Positions 26,016-35,033 of a DNA stretch of 64,000 nt are shown one piece after another. Numbering within the stretch: the stretch's first letter is position 1; the number at the start of each line of letters is the position of its first letter. The notes below the pieces were generated by a model. The model was not told the DNA's origin. It saw only the letters and a list, made by a program, of their open reading frames with translations, and made no database searches. The position numbers and the translations under genes are program-made. This DNA comes from Evansella sp. LMS18. Lineage in GTDB: Bacteria; Bacillota; Bacilli; Bacillales; Salisediminibacteriaceae. The stretch is taken from the NCBI RefSeq assembly GCF_024362785.1, contig NZ_CP093301.1, positions 2,232,001 through 2,296,000 of the forward strand, given 5' to 3'.

Positions 26016-26190
26016 TTGCGAAAAGAAGGAGCTTACTTGCGAAATCCGTGGTTCTACTTGCGAAATAGGGAGGTCTATTTGCGAAATCAGTAGTTCTATT
26101 TGCGAAACGAAAGCCAACCTGCGAAATCCGCCGCTCAATCTGCGAAAACAGGGAGCCAACTTGCGAAATCGCCCCCTCCATTCGCGATAC
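26016..26190. repeat. 21-bp-phased repeat array (word TTGCGAAAT)
   Basis: Nine copies start at 26016, 26037, 26058, 26079, 26100, 26119, 26140, 26161 and 26181, with steps of 19-21 bases and mostly 21. The dozen bases between copies vary. It lies between convergent lipoprotein and dehydrogenase genes, directly before their shared terminator. Confidence 0.9.
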
Positions 26191-26209
26191 GAGATTATAT
26201 ATCAGGGAT

Positions 26210-26253
26210 AAAAAAAGCTGCTTACAGTGTCTGGCACTGAAACAGCTTTTTTT
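26210..26253. terminator. Bidirectional terminator
   Basis: AAAAAAGCTG (26211-26220) pairs with CAGCTTTTTTT (26243-26253), with an inner CAGTG/CACTG stem. It serves the convergent genes on both sides. Confidence 0.85.
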
Positions 26254-26267
26254 ACGCTAATTTAATT

Positions 26268-27050
26268 TTAGTATTTATTAGACTGTCCGCCGTCAATGTT
26301 GATGACAGAACCATTGATAAAGCTGGCTTCGCCTGAGAGCAGGAATGCTACAAGGCTTGCCACTTCTTCCGGCTTGCCGAAACGTTTCATTGGGTTAACG
26401 CTGACAAACTCTTTTCCAGCTTCTTCCCAGTTGTCTCCGGCCATTTGTTTCAGAGAACCTTCGACCATTGCTGTCATGATTGCACCTGGAGCAATCGCAT
26501 TAATGCTGACTCCAAACTGGCCGTACTCGATGGCTGAGTTTTTCGTTAATCCCACAACCCCATGCTTGCTCGCCGCGTAGCCTGACTGGTTGCCTACTCC
26601 GCGGATTCCTCCTACAGAAGCTGTGTTGACAACAGATCCGGAGCCTTGCTCTTTCATTACTTCCAGCACATATTTCATGCCGTAGAAGACGCCGTTTAAG
26701 TTAATGTCGACTACTTTTCTGAACTCGTCGCTTCCGAAATCTTCTGTGAGATTCTGTTTTCCCTCAATACCTGCATTGTTGAAAAAGCCGTCGATCCTGC
26801 CGAATTTCTCCTTCGTAACCTGGACATAATTTTTAACATCCTCTTCTTTTGCCACGTTTGCCTCAACAAGTTCAACCTGTGCCTCGGGAACGGCTTCGAG
26901 GATCTCCTTCTTGCTCCCCTCAAGCGCCTCACTATTTAAATCTACCAGCACGAGGTTTGCGCCCTCTTGAGCAACTCTTACTGCAGCTGCTTTTCCAAGA
27001 CCGGAACCTCCTCCGGTGATTATTACTGTCTTATTTTCGTATCTGTTCAT
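26268..27050 (-). CDS. Short-chain dehydrogenase/reductase (SDR)
   Basis: 260 residues of classical SDR type. The coenzyme motif is TGGGSGLG, NNAG follows in FFNNAGIEG, the catalytic Tyr-Lys pair is in SGYAASKHG, and the C-terminus INGSVINIDGG is typical. Asp in VLVDLNSE after strand 2 suggests NAD preference. The substrate is unknown. It is divergent from a TetR regulator gene 168 bases away, which probably controls it (inference). Confidence 0.9.
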   Translation of the reverse strand: MNRYENKTVIITGGGSGLGKAAAVRVAQEGANLVLVDLNSEALEGSKKEILEAVPEAQVELVEANVAKEEDVKNYVQVTKEKFGRIDGFFNNAGIEGKQNLTEDFGSDEFRKVVDINLNGVFYGMKYVLEVMKEQGSGSVVNTASVGGIRGVGNQSGYAASKHGVVGLTKNSAIEYGQFGVSINAIAPGAIMTAMVEGSLKQMAGDNWEEAGKEFVSVNPMKRFGKPEEVASLVAFLLSGEASFINGSVINIDGGQSNKY

Positions 27051-27218
27051 CAGTATCAGCTCCTGTTTTAAGATGTGATAAAATAAGTTTTAGGTTTCTA
27101 TATTCAGTGTAAACGCATACACAATATTGTCACAATCAGTAAAAAGACTGCGTTTGTTGACCAAATCGACAGTTTCACTTTTTTTGTTGAGGTATTTTTT
27201 AATTAGGAGGAAAGAAGG

Positions 27219-27839
27219 ATGAAGGCAAAGAAGGATAAGCTTTCAAAGCAGAGCGAACGGACGAAATCCCATTTGAAAAAAGCTTTTACAGAATTGATAA
27301 ATGAAAAAGGGTACAGCCATGTCTCCATTACGGATATTGTAACGAGAGCCCAGTATAACCGGACTACTTTTTATCTACATTACACGGATAAAGAGCATAT
27401 AACAGAAGAGCTGCGGAAAGAGATGTTCACGCAGGTTAAATGTAAAAGTGTTGATCGTTATGTAAAGGGAAAAGAAGTCTATGTCGCTTCTATGGGTCCA
27501 CGTTCCTTTGACCTCATCCATTATATATTTGAAAATAAAGATTTCTTTAATCTCTACCTGAAGGAAGATACGATTCCGGGGCTGTATCAGGATCTTCCCC
27601 GGGCTATTTATGAAACGCTTGAGGAAGAGTTTATTTTGTCTGCCGCCGGAAAAAACAATATAAATTCCGCTCAGCAGAAGCTGTACATGGCTCATGGAAC
27701 CGCAGGGCTGATTCTGGAGTGGATAAGGACAGGCTACGAGGCTTCAGCAGATGAGGTTTCGCTTCAGTTAGTGGAAATACTAAAGTCTTTTGCTAAAGGA
27801 TTTAAGATTAGTTTTAACGGACGGGAGGCCTATGAATAA
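27219..27839 (+). CDS. TetR/AcrR family transcriptional regulator
   Basis: 206 residues. The N-terminal helix-turn-helix (about 15-60) reads FTELINEKGYSHVSITDIVT, then NRTTFYLHY. The C-terminal ligand and dimerisation domain (about 75-200) matches the pattern often found in regulators next to dehydrogenases. It has a very basic N-terminus and GGAGG eight bases before the ATG. It is expected to repress itself and the divergent SDR gene (inference). Confidence 0.85.
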   Translation: MKAKKDKLSKQSERTKSHLKKAFTELINEKGYSHVSITDIVTRAQYNRTTFYLHYTDKEHITEELRKEMFTQVKCKSVDRYVKGKEVYVASMGPRSFDLIHYIFENKDFFNLYLKEDTIPGLYQDLPRAIYETLEEEFILSAAGKNNINSAQQKLYMAHGTAGLILEWIRTGYEASADEVSLQLVEILKSFAKGFKISFNGREAYE

Positions 27840-27974
27840 TCATGACACTATATAATGTTTGTCACATTAGAGTCGCACTGCGGTACCCTTGCCCTTAACT
27901 GCTGTATAAAACTTACATGAAAACTACGGTAAATGGAAAACCTGTCTGTATAGAGCATATTTGGAGGTATTTCC

Positions 27975-28532
27975 ATGACTTTCAGAGAGTATTGGGAGCA
28001 AATATACATCAATCAGGACGAATTAAGTTCATTAATATTTTCTTACTGGAATGAGTACTCGGCCCCGGGGACATGGGGTTTTTCGATCGTTCTTTCTCTG
28101 ACAATCTTACCGCTCATTTTAGTTTATTTTTTTGTGGACCGGAAAAGGATATTTGAAATATTTTTCTTCGGATATACCGTGCATATGCTCTGGACGTACG
28201 CTTCCCTGCCGCTGGAAAACAACGGGTATTTTACCCACCATTATTTTTTAACACCGTATCTCCCGTTTTCTTTAAATATGACTGTTTCCGTTCTTCCTGT
28301 AGGCTTCCTGTTTGTATATCAGTATTGCACCAATAAGGGCAAGAACTTCTACTTGTATGCCGCCGCCTTAAGCGCGTTGTTTGCCTTTGTTTTTGCAACC
28401 ATCGAGGTATATGTCGGGTATGCGGAATTCAGAGGATGGATGAACCAGTTTTATTTATTCCTGATTGACATGGTCATAGCTGTCATAGCGTACTGGTTCA
28501 CAAGGCTGCTGCTGAAAGTGCAGCGGGGGTGA
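27975..28532 (+). CDS. CBO0543-type membrane protein
   Basis: 185 residues with five membrane helices and the motif pattern of the CBO0543 family: an aromatic N-terminal helix (YWEQIYINQDELSSLIFSYW) and short loops with YTVHMLWTY. The family is frequent in spore-formers and its function is unknown. The gene is single with TTGGAGG upstream, and a copy of the 49-bp element begins six bases after its stop. Confidence 0.65.
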   Translation: MTFREYWEQIYINQDELSSLIFSYWNEYSAPGTWGFSIVLSLTILPLILVYFFVDRKRIFEIFFFGYTVHMLWTYASLPLENNGYFTHHYFLTPYLPFSLNMTVSVLPVGFLFVYQYCTNKGKNFYLYAAALSALFAFVFATIEVYVGYAEFRGWMNQFYLFLIDMVIAVIAYWFTRLLLKVQRG

Positions 28533-28538
28533 GGTGCC

Positions 28539-28587
28539 GGTGCCTGTCACCGCCCGAAAAATCTTGTTTCACAGCGATTGTTTCACG
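28539..28587 (+). repeat. 49-bp dispersed element, copy 1
   Basis: The head GGTGCCTGTCACC can form a stem and is followed by CCCGAAAAATCTTG. The tail has two TTGTTTCAC words 14 bases apart. This copy lies six bases behind a plus-strand stop codon. All ten copies in the window have this orientation. Confidence 0.9.
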
Positions 28588-28627
28588 CCCCCAGCCCTCA
28601 GCGGCAAGGTTGAACCTGAACATACTG

Positions 28628-28657
28628 AACCCCCGTCCCAATACATGGCCGGGGGTT
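28628..28657 (+). terminator. Terminator
   Basis: AACCCCC (28628-28634) pairs with GGGGGTT (28651-28657), followed by TTC. Confidence 0.65.
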
Positions 28658-28701
28658 TTCTGGTGAAGTCAGCGGCGGATCACCGATACTCACTCATTGA
28701 A

Positions 28702-29835
28702 TTAGTTAATGATCCCATGATGTATAATTTCAACCTCCACATTTACGTTTATGGCCATTTCGGCAAATGATTCTTTCCAGACCGCTTCCTCTTCTTCAAA
28801 CTTGTCATTGTGAAACGCCATGATTTCCCTCCGTATCCCCAAAAGGTCTGTTCTGGATTCCTGAAGTTTTTTCACTGTATTATCCGTTACAGTCTGAAGA
28901 TCTTCTTCAATATCCTGATTTAATTTTGCTACGGTATTATGTTCACTAAGCTTATCGGGAGGGTATTCCAGTACATTTAAAAATAATTGCAGATTCACCT
29001 CTGTTTCGTATATGCCTTCTCTTGGAACGATATGCATTTTTGTTTTGTACTCATCAATCTGATAAGTAATATAGCCGTGGCTCTCGCTTTGGCCATTATC
29101 CGGCAAACTTGTTGTCATGATTATCTTCTCGTTATTTGAAACTAAGTCACTTAAGAGGTTTGCTATTATGCTTTCCTTATTATTAAGCTGGCCAGCCATC
29201 TTTTTGCCGTTAAAAAGGGCTGAGCCAGTGATTAAAGCGTTGTTGCCTGTAGGGGATAATGAGCTGATTAACGGCAGATGGAAATCCCTCCCCTTATCCA
29301 GCATTACAGGGCAAATGTTCTGCAGGTTCACGATAGGTACTATCGCGTCTCTTTCAGCACTTTGAACCAGGTCTACGAAATACTCGCTAATTAACTCGGG
29401 TTTACCGGTAATTGCCTGGAACAGTTCTTCCGCCGTTCCTTCCGAAATTAATATTTTTGACGCCAGTGGTGCTCGTGGGTCGCGATAGAAACTATCCAAA
29501 ATCGTGTAGAGATCTTCTTCCGCTAAAGTTTTTTGAACGAGGATGGCCCTGATTTTTGAGGAATCAAGCAGTCCGCCAATGGTATTATCAAGGTTTACTC
29601 TCAGCTCCCTTATCGTCTTTCCTGTAGTGGAGAAGGTGTCGGAAGTCAGGTGCTCGCTGTCCTGTCCTCCGCTGCTTCGGGGAACACTTACGGTGGCTTT
29701 GTAATCCCCTTCTTCCGTTTTATCAATTCCCATGGCATAAATTAAATCCACGTCATTCAGCCTTAACTGGTCCCAGCAGCCAGCTGTAAGTATCAGTAAT
29801 ATACATAGCAGGAGAAGCTTCATCGTATACCTCAT
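28702..29835 (-). CDS. Ger(x)C family spore germination lipoprotein (GerAC-type)
   Basis: 377 residues. The signal peptide ends in lipobox LTAGC (Cys20) followed by WDQLRLND, the start typical of GerAC proteins. The rest is the three-domain Ger(x)C fold (YAMGIDKTEEGDYKATVSV near the N-terminus). It is the C subunit of a germinant receptor in the inner spore membrane. The start ATG overlaps the stop of the permease gene (ATGA), so translation is coupled. A SigG-dependent forespore promoter is expected for the operon (family knowledge) but I could not find one with confidence. Confidence 0.9.
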   Translation of the reverse strand: MRYTMKLLLLCILLILTAGCWDQLRLNDVDLIYAMGIDKTEEGDYKATVSVPRSSGGQDSEHLTSDTFSTTGKTIRELRVNLDNTIGGLLDSSKIRAILVQKTLAEEDLYTILDSFYRDPRAPLASKILISEGTAEELFQAITGKPELISEYFVDLVQSAERDAIVPIVNLQNICPVMLDKGRDFHLPLISSLSPTGNNALITGSALFNGKKMAGQLNNKESIIANLLSDLVSNNEKIIMTTSLPDNGQSESHGYITYQIDEYKTKMHIVPREGIYETEVNLQLFLNVLEYPPDKLSEHNTVAKLNQDIEEDLQTVTDNTVKKLQESRTDLLGIRREIMAFHNDKFEEEEAVWKESFAEMAINVNVEVEIIHHGIIN

Positions 29836-30929
29836 ACACTCACCTTTTGTTTTTTAAATAATAGAGCAATCAGGAAAACAAGTACCGGAACAGCAATTGT
29901 AAAGGCGATGCTTAGGATTGAGACCTGGCCCAGAAACTTTTCAACGGTCAAATCATTTCTTGGGTAAAGGGCGATCAGCGTACAGAGAGCCATCACATAC
30001 GGTGCCGCTGTCTTATGGTGCTGCAGTCGAAGTGTCTGTTTTACCCCGAGTGCTGTAAGATAGGCGTAACTAACCAGAGAAGTGGATATCAGAACCGTCC
30101 ATGTGGACAAAAATAAGATATCCACTCGCTCGAATACCGGAAAAGTAAAAGCTTTTAAAATGTAAAGCACTGGCTGTGGAACTAATTTCAACTCTTCCGG
30201 ACTGAAAAAAATATAAGTCAAAATGGAGAAATATGTAGTGTAGACTGTGAAAAAAATATTAGAGTACGTTGCCGCTAAATATTTCTGCTTGTTTGTGCCT
30301 TTTACGAAAGGATATAAAAATAACATCACTTCAAAGCCTATAAAGGACAGGAAACCATCCGGTATTTTACTTAAAATAGTGAAAAGTCCGCTCCCCCCGA
30401 CTGGCAGCAGGTAGCGAAATTCCACATTTCCATATGCAGGAAGTGATAAAACAGGGAGGATAAATAATAAATAACAAATAACTGTGTGATAACGGGTGAT
30501 AATCTGCAGTTTTTCCTTCACCAGGTATAACGCGACCAGGCTCATGGACGAAATAATTACCCAGTCAGGTGTTTGCGGGAAGACCCATACTTCAATAACC
30601 GTACAGTATACTATTAAGATATGGGCCGCTATAAGCAGGAAAAATAATATATAAGCAGCTGATATGGCTTTGCCGATGAACTTTCCGAAAACAGCTGTCG
30701 TGATTTCAAAGAAAGTCAACGATGGGAAGCGCTTAGCTAATAAAGTGTATAAAGTAATCAGGATCTGGATGATAATCCCAATCAGGAGCACCGTTATCCA
30801 GCCATCGGAGCTTCTTTCAGAAGTATGCACAGAAAAGGGCAGAGAAATAAAGCCTGCCCCTATTTGTGTCTGGATAATAAAAATCATAAATTGCCGGGGA
30901 GAAATGAATTGTTTATTCTCCTGAATCAT
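29832..30929 (-). CDS. Endospore germination permease (GerAB-type)
   Basis: 365 residues with ten membrane helices, of the amino-acid permease fold. The N-terminus is ISPRQFMIFIIQTQIGAGFI, as in GerAB/GerKB proteins that bind the germinant. It is the second gene of a GerA-type operon, starting eight bases after the A-subunit stop and overlapping the C-subunit start. The germinant is not predictable from sequence. Confidence 0.9.
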   Translation of the reverse strand: MIQENKQFISPRQFMIFIIQTQIGAGFISLPFSVHTSERSSDGWITVLLIGIIIQILITLYTLLAKRFPSLTFFEITTAVFGKFIGKAISAAYILFFLLIAAHILIVYCTVIEVWVFPQTPDWVIISSMSLVALYLVKEKLQIITRYHTVICYLLFILPVLSLPAYGNVEFRYLLPVGGSGLFTILSKIPDGFLSFIGFEVMLFLYPFVKGTNKQKYLAATYSNIFFTVYTTYFSILTYIFFSPEELKLVPQPVLYILKAFTFPVFERVDILFLSTWTVLISTSLVSYAYLTALGVKQTLRLQHHKTAAPYVMALCTLIALYPRNDLTVEKFLGQVSILSIAFTIAVPVLVFLIALLFKKQKVSV

Positions 30930-30936
30930 TCTTACC

Positions 30937-32397
30937 CTACTCTCTGTTAGTCCCTTGAGATGTTTTTTTCTCGGGATGCACTTCTTTCGGCCTTTTAGAC
31001 ATTTTCCAGTTAGGAAACCTTATCAGACTATCCTTCAGGCCGCTTAATTGCAGAGGGGCCAGAGGAGCAAAATAAGGGGAACCAAAAGGCTCCAGCTTAC
31101 ATAAATTCATAACCATTAAAATAAAGCATAAAGAGATCCCGATATAACCAAAGGATGCTGCGGCAAACATAAATGGAAACCTCAGCATTCTTACTGTCGT
31201 ATTCATTTCCGGAGAGGGGACGACGAAGGAGGCAACAGCTGTACTCGCTACTACGATTATCGTAATGTTGGAAACTAATCCAGCTTGTACGACAGCATCC
31301 CCGATAACGAGCCCGCCCACGATTCCGATCGTCTGCCCGATTGGACTAGGAAGTCGTATCCCTGCTTCACGAATCAGCTCAATGGTTAATTCCATTATCA
31401 AGGCCTCTATTATTGGAGGGTAGGGAATTCTCTCAATAGAACTCTTAATTGGAATGATTAATTCACCGGGTATTACCTCTAAATGATAAGAGACGGTTGC
31501 AATATAGAGCGCTGGGAAAAAAATCGCGATAAAAAAGGCAACCATGCGAATCATTCTGTAGAAAGAGCCTGCAATAAAGCGGCTGTTATAATCATCAGGT
31601 GACTGGTAAAATGTAAAGAAACCGGACGGTAAAATAAGAGCGGTAGGACTATCAGCGGACAATAGTGCTACTCTGCCATCAAGAATATTTGCCATCGCCC
31701 GGTCAGGCCGTTCTGTCATCAGCATCTCCGGGAACGGGGAAGAGGGCTGATCTTCAAGAAATTCTTCCATATAACCAGGATTGAAGATCATGTCTGACTC
31801 AATGGCCCTGATTCTTTTCTCAATTTCCTGGACTATTGATGGATTGGCAATCTCCTTCATATAGAGAATTGCTATATTAGTATTTGTTTTCTTACCGACT
31901 TTAAAGTATTTCACTGCTAAATTTTTATTGGCGATCCTTTTTCTTATTAAGTGGATATTGGTATTAAGATCTTCAATGAATCCGTTATGTGCTCCACGGA
32001 TGACCATCTCATTGCTCGGTTCCTGCATATCTCTTGAAAGGTTCTCTGGAACGGAAAAGCAAATAGCCTGGTCACTACCTTCTGAAAAAATAACGACATA
32101 GGCATCCAAGAGTTTGTCGACAATATTATCTACGTTTTTTTCCGTTGTAACAGTACTTGAGGAAAATACTTCACTGATCTCATCAGGATTGTTCTCAACA
32201 CCAGGCAGACGCTCAAAGAGAATTTTTGACAGCTTTTCTTCGTTAATTAATGTTTCAATAAAAATAGCTGCGGCTTTCTTGTTCTTGAAGGTAAAATAAC
32301 TGGTTTTAATGTCCTGGGAATCTTTAAACTCATTCTCAATAAACGACGTATTTTCATTTAATGATAAACTGATCTCTCGTTTTTCGTTGTTATCCAT
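30937..32397 (-). CDS. GerA family germinant receptor A subunit (GerAA-type)
   Basis: 486 residues. The large N-terminal cytoplasmic domain (1-280) contains VLLEGRVALLSADSPTALILPS-like sequence (DGRVALLSADSPTALILPSG). Five or so membrane helices follow (about 285-445), with the conserved VIPGELIIPIKSSIERIPYP loop and a basic tail rich in Lys. The protein carries the ligand signal with the B subunit and helps form the channel for ion release at germination. It is the first gene of the operon, with AGGAG seven bases upstream. Confidence 0.95.
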   Translation of the reverse strand: MDNNEKREISLSLNENTSFIENEFKDSQDIKTSYFTFKNKKAAAIFIETLINEEKLSKILFERLPGVENNPDEISEVFSSSTVTTEKNVDNIVDKLLDAYVVIFSEGSDQAICFSVPENLSRDMQEPSNEMVIRGAHNGFIEDLNTNIHLIRKRIANKNLAVKYFKVGKKTNTNIAILYMKEIANPSIVQEIEKRIRAIESDMIFNPGYMEEFLEDQPSSPFPEMLMTERPDRAMANILDGRVALLSADSPTALILPSGFFTFYQSPDDYNSRFIAGSFYRMIRMVAFFIAIFFPALYIATVSYHLEVIPGELIIPIKSSIERIPYPPIIEALIMELTIELIREAGIRLPSPIGQTIGIVGGLVIGDAVVQAGLVSNITIIVVASTAVASFVVPSPEMNTTVRMLRFPFMFAAASFGYIGISLCFILMVMNLCKLEPFGSPYFAPLAPLQLSGLKDSLIRFPNWKMSKRPKEVHPEKKTSQGTNRE

Positions 32398-32474
32398 TGA
32401 AGTTACTCCTGACTTAAGAATTATAAGAATAGGCTAACCAAGAAGCCGGGAAGTATGCGTGTTTTGAAGTATGG

Positions 32475-32523
32475 GGTGCCTGTCACCACCCGAATAATCT
32501 TGTTTCACAGTGATTGTTTCACG
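32475..32523 (+). repeat. 49-bp dispersed element, copy 2
   Basis: Full-length copy (GGTGCCTGTCACCACCCG to TTGTTTCACG) in the divergent region between gerA and pcp. Confidence 0.9.
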
Positions 32524-32550
32524 GGGCTGTGTAAGTGAAGTTATGACTAA

Positions 32551-32620
32551 TCGGCGAAAAATTAATTATATCGGCGAAATACTGAGGTTTATCGGCGAAA
32601 ATCAATTTTTATCGGCTAAA
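32551..32620. repeat. 20/21-bp-phased array (word TATCGGCGAAA)
   Basis: TCGGC at 32551, 32571, 32592 and 32612, with AT-rich spacers, upstream of pcp. The last copy reads TCGGCTAAA. Confidence 0.8.
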
Positions 32621-32680
32621 CCGGGTTTCCACATATAATTAAGAGGAAAAACTCATTAATCAGCGAGGAGGAATTTTAGC

Positions 32681-33280
32681 ATGAAGACATTATTATTAAC
32701 CGGATTTGAGCCATTTCTCGATTTTCCGGTGAATCCAACTATGGAAATTGTGAATGAGCTTGATAACGAAGTAATTAACGGATATAAGGTGGCAGGCAGA
32801 ATTTTAACGGTGGATTTTAAACGTAGCGGCGACCAGCTCGTTGAAGAAATCGACAGGGTGAATCCTGATGCGGTCATTTCTCTTGGCCTGGCAGGGGGCA
32901 GGTTCAAGATCACGCCGGAAAGAATCGCCATCAACTGCAATGACGGGGAGCCTGACAATACTGGCTACAAACCTGACGGGGAGAAAATCGATGAGGCAGG
33001 AGAGGACGGCATTTTCACTACTCTACCTGTAAAGCAAATGGTTGCTGCCCTTGGAGAAAAAGGATATCCTGCGGAAATATCAAACACAGCCGGAACATAC
33101 TTATGCAACAATGTGATGTACCGTGGGCTGCGTTACTTTCAGCAGCAAGGGCGCCAAGTCCCATCCGGATTTATACATATCCCGGCATCTCATGACCTGG
33201 CAAAAAGGCATGGTAAAATTCCTGGCTGGGCCCAGCGGGATCTGACGGACAGCATCCGGGTATGCATCGGGTGCCTGTAG
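32681..33280 (+). CDS. pcp: Pyroglutamyl-peptidase I (family C15), C-terminus altered by repeat element
   Basis: 199 residues. The catalytic residues are all present: Glu80 (TPERIAIN), Cys142 (GTYLCNNVMY) and His166 (GFIHIPASHD). It removes N-terminal pyroglutamate from peptides in the cytoplasm. Bacillus Pcp is usually about 215 residues. Here the reading frame runs into the dispersed element at 33268, which supplies the last residues (CIGCL) and the stop. The final helix is therefore replaced. The active site is intact, so activity is likely but stability may be affected (inference). Confidence 0.9.
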   Translation: MKTLLLTGFEPFLDFPVNPTMEIVNELDNEVINGYKVAGRILTVDFKRSGDQLVEEIDRVNPDAVISLGLAGGRFKITPERIAINCNDGEPDNTGYKPDGEKIDEAGEDGIFTTLPVKQMVAALGEKGYPAEISNTAGTYLCNNVMYRGLRYFQQQGRQVPSGFIHIPASHDLAKRHGKIPGWAQRDLTDSIRVCIGCL

Positions 33281-33336
33281 TTCGGGTGGTGACAGGCACC
33301 ACCCGAAAAATCTTGTTTCACAGCAATTGTTTCACG
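33268..33336 (+). repeat. 49-bp dispersed element, copy 3, with an extra partial head
   Basis: A partial head CGGGTGCCTGTAG (33268-33280) lies inside pcp and contains its stop. It is followed by a full copy with an extended stem, CGGGTGGT-GACAGGC-ACCACCCG (33283-33305), and the usual tail to 33336. Confidence 0.9.
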
Positions 33337-33344
33337 GGTGAACA

Positions 33345-33386
33345 TAAAAAAGCTAGTGATTTGGTCATCCAATCACTAGCTTTTTA
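33345..33386. terminator. Bidirectional terminator between pcp and the acyl-CoA dehydrogenase gene
   Basis: AAAAAGCTAGTGATT pairs exactly with AATCACTAGCTTTTT (33371-33385). Confidence 0.9.
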
Positions 33387-33393
33387 AGATTCT

Positions 33394-35007
33394 TTACTTT
33401 ATTTCTGACAAAGCAACTTCCTGATAAGCTTTGAAGAAGGCGTTGCAAAATGCGTCCCACTCCAGTGCTGCATCAATAGATGCTTCAGATACTTCCCCAA
33501 GAACTGGTTTTTGTAATAAGTCCTCAAGCTGCTCGGAGAATCCCTCAATCGTTTCCTGAGGTGCTCCGGCAAGAACGTTACTCACAAAATCCGCTGGCGG
33601 GTACCACTCGGCAACGCGGCTGATATCACGGTAAATTTGCGTTAATAAAAGGTTCCGTGGACCTTCCCATTGTTCATTTACAGCTACATCACGGAATATA
33701 CGCGGCAGGGAGGAGAATTCCTCCATGACCCCGTGGCCTGCAAATACGGAGATAGCCTCACGCAGCACTTCCACGCCTTCTTTGGTCGCAGAAATTTTCT
33801 GAAGTAAAATGAGCTCCCTCAGGTTAAACAGCTGTTTTCTCGTTTCAAGAGGATGATCTGATTTAAGCCCTGGATTAAGCGGCTTATCTAGTTGCAGAAA
33901 CAGGTCATAAATTTTGAATGCACCTGCAGTTGTCCTTTCAGCAGCGTTTTCCATTAATTTCAGCTTGCTTGCCGCAAGAGGGTATTCCTTTATTTTTTTC
34001 CCGAAAACGGAACGGAAATCACTATAGAGGTTTGCTTCCCTTGATGCACGCAGCATGAATCCAGCACAAGCAATGCCAATTTCAAGCCGGGACAGAGTAA
34101 GGACGATGCCCACTGCCACGGCAACCCCTTTATCCTTCGGAGCGACAGGGTAGGCCAGGGCGCCATTATACTGAATTTCCCCGGTTGGAACCTCTGCAGT
34201 ACCCATCTTCCATTTAATTCGGTTTATTTCATAGTTATTTCTCTTCTCTTTTTCTTTATCACCCTGCAGCCATGAAGGAACAATGAAGGTAGAAACTTTA
34301 TCAGAACCAGTGATTTTGGCAGTGACGACAGAATAATCCGCATGGGCTACTGAGCAAAAAAACTTATTTCCGTATAATCGGTAGTTTTTTCCGTCCGGCA
34401 CGGCTTCTAACACATTAGCAGGAAGGTCAGAACCGCCCTGGATCTCTGACATGAACTGGGCGCCGATAGCAAAATCGCCGTTTATGCCTTCTTTTGTATG
34501 CATTAAAATTTCCTGTAGTTCCGGGTGTTCCTCGTCTGGAAATTCCTCTAACAATGCAATTAAACCGTGCGTGCATGTTAATGGGCAGGTAACCCCAGCT
34601 TCTCCAACCTGATGAATGAGCAGCCGCTTCACAAAGCTTTCCCAAGTTAACTGCCGGCTGGAAAAGAGGCCTTCACCGAAAACTTCTTTTTCCAGCTGAA
34701 GCGTTTCCCCGGAGCGTACAATTCTATCGATTCTGTGATTAAAAGCATCGTAGTGGAGTAAGTATGGACGAACTTCGGGACGGGCGCCCTCGGCCGCTAA
34801 ACGATTGAAGAGGGAGGAGACAGTGGGCGAAAAAACAGAAACCTTTTCATGAACCTCCTCATACTCGGTACCGGCAAATTTTTTCACAGCTTTTTGCAAA
34901 AATGGTTCATCCTTATACCAGTCAAGCGCTTCGCGCCTAGAAACGAACTCATCAAAACTATAAGTATTTTTTCCTCTTACGCTAGTATCCTGGGAAATTA
35001 CGCTCAT
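33394..35007 (-). CDS. Acyl-CoA dehydrogenase family protein (AidB-like)
   Basis: 537 residues from the ATG about eleven bases after GAGG; an in-frame GTG four codons upstream overlaps that site. The acyl-CoA dehydrogenase fold is extended as in AidB-like enzymes: flavin-binding segment QFMSEIQGGSD, middle beta domain (NKFFCSVAHADYSVVTAKI) and C-terminal helices with FAGHGVMEEF. Its gene is divergent from a MerR regulator and acyl-CoA synthetase pair through overlapping promoters. A role in catabolism of an unusual acyl-CoA is likely (inference); the substrate is unknown. Confidence 0.85.
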   Translation of the reverse strand: MSVISQDTSVRGKNTYSFDEFVSRREALDWYKDEPFLQKAVKKFAGTEYEEVHEKVSVFSPTVSSLFNRLAAEGARPEVRPYLLHYDAFNHRIDRIVRSGETLQLEKEVFGEGLFSSRQLTWESFVKRLLIHQVGEAGVTCPLTCTHGLIALLEEFPDEEHPELQEILMHTKEGINGDFAIGAQFMSEIQGGSDLPANVLEAVPDGKNYRLYGNKFFCSVAHADYSVVTAKITGSDKVSTFIVPSWLQGDKEKEKRNNYEINRIKWKMGTAEVPTGEIQYNGALAYPVAPKDKGVAVAVGIVLTLSRLEIGIACAGFMLRASREANLYSDFRSVFGKKIKEYPLAASKLKLMENAAERTTAGAFKIYDLFLQLDKPLNPGLKSDHPLETRKQLFNLRELILLQKISATKEGVEVLREAISVFAGHGVMEEFSSLPRIFRDVAVNEQWEGPRNLLLTQIYRDISRVAEWYPPADFVSNVLAGAPQETIEGFSEQLEDLLQKPVLGEVSEASIDAALEWDAFCNAFFKAYQEVALSEIK

Positions 35008-35033
35008 TATCGTGCTCACTCCTCAATTTTTAT

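Noticed and set aside
25894-26211. Repetitive open frames across the TTGCGAAAT array
   Set aside because: Same reason: they follow from the 21-bp period, have no translation signal and overlap a terminator.
28534-28770. Small frames starting inside the 49-bp element (also at 33190, 37981, 40753, 42214 and 42292)
   Set aside because: They share residues only because the element is repeated; frames run through terminators or antisense to real genes.
32398-32475. SigG promoter for the gerA operon
   Set aside because: A GCATA and a CTATTCTTA-like box occur on the minus strand but their spacing (about 21) does not fit; not reported as a feature.
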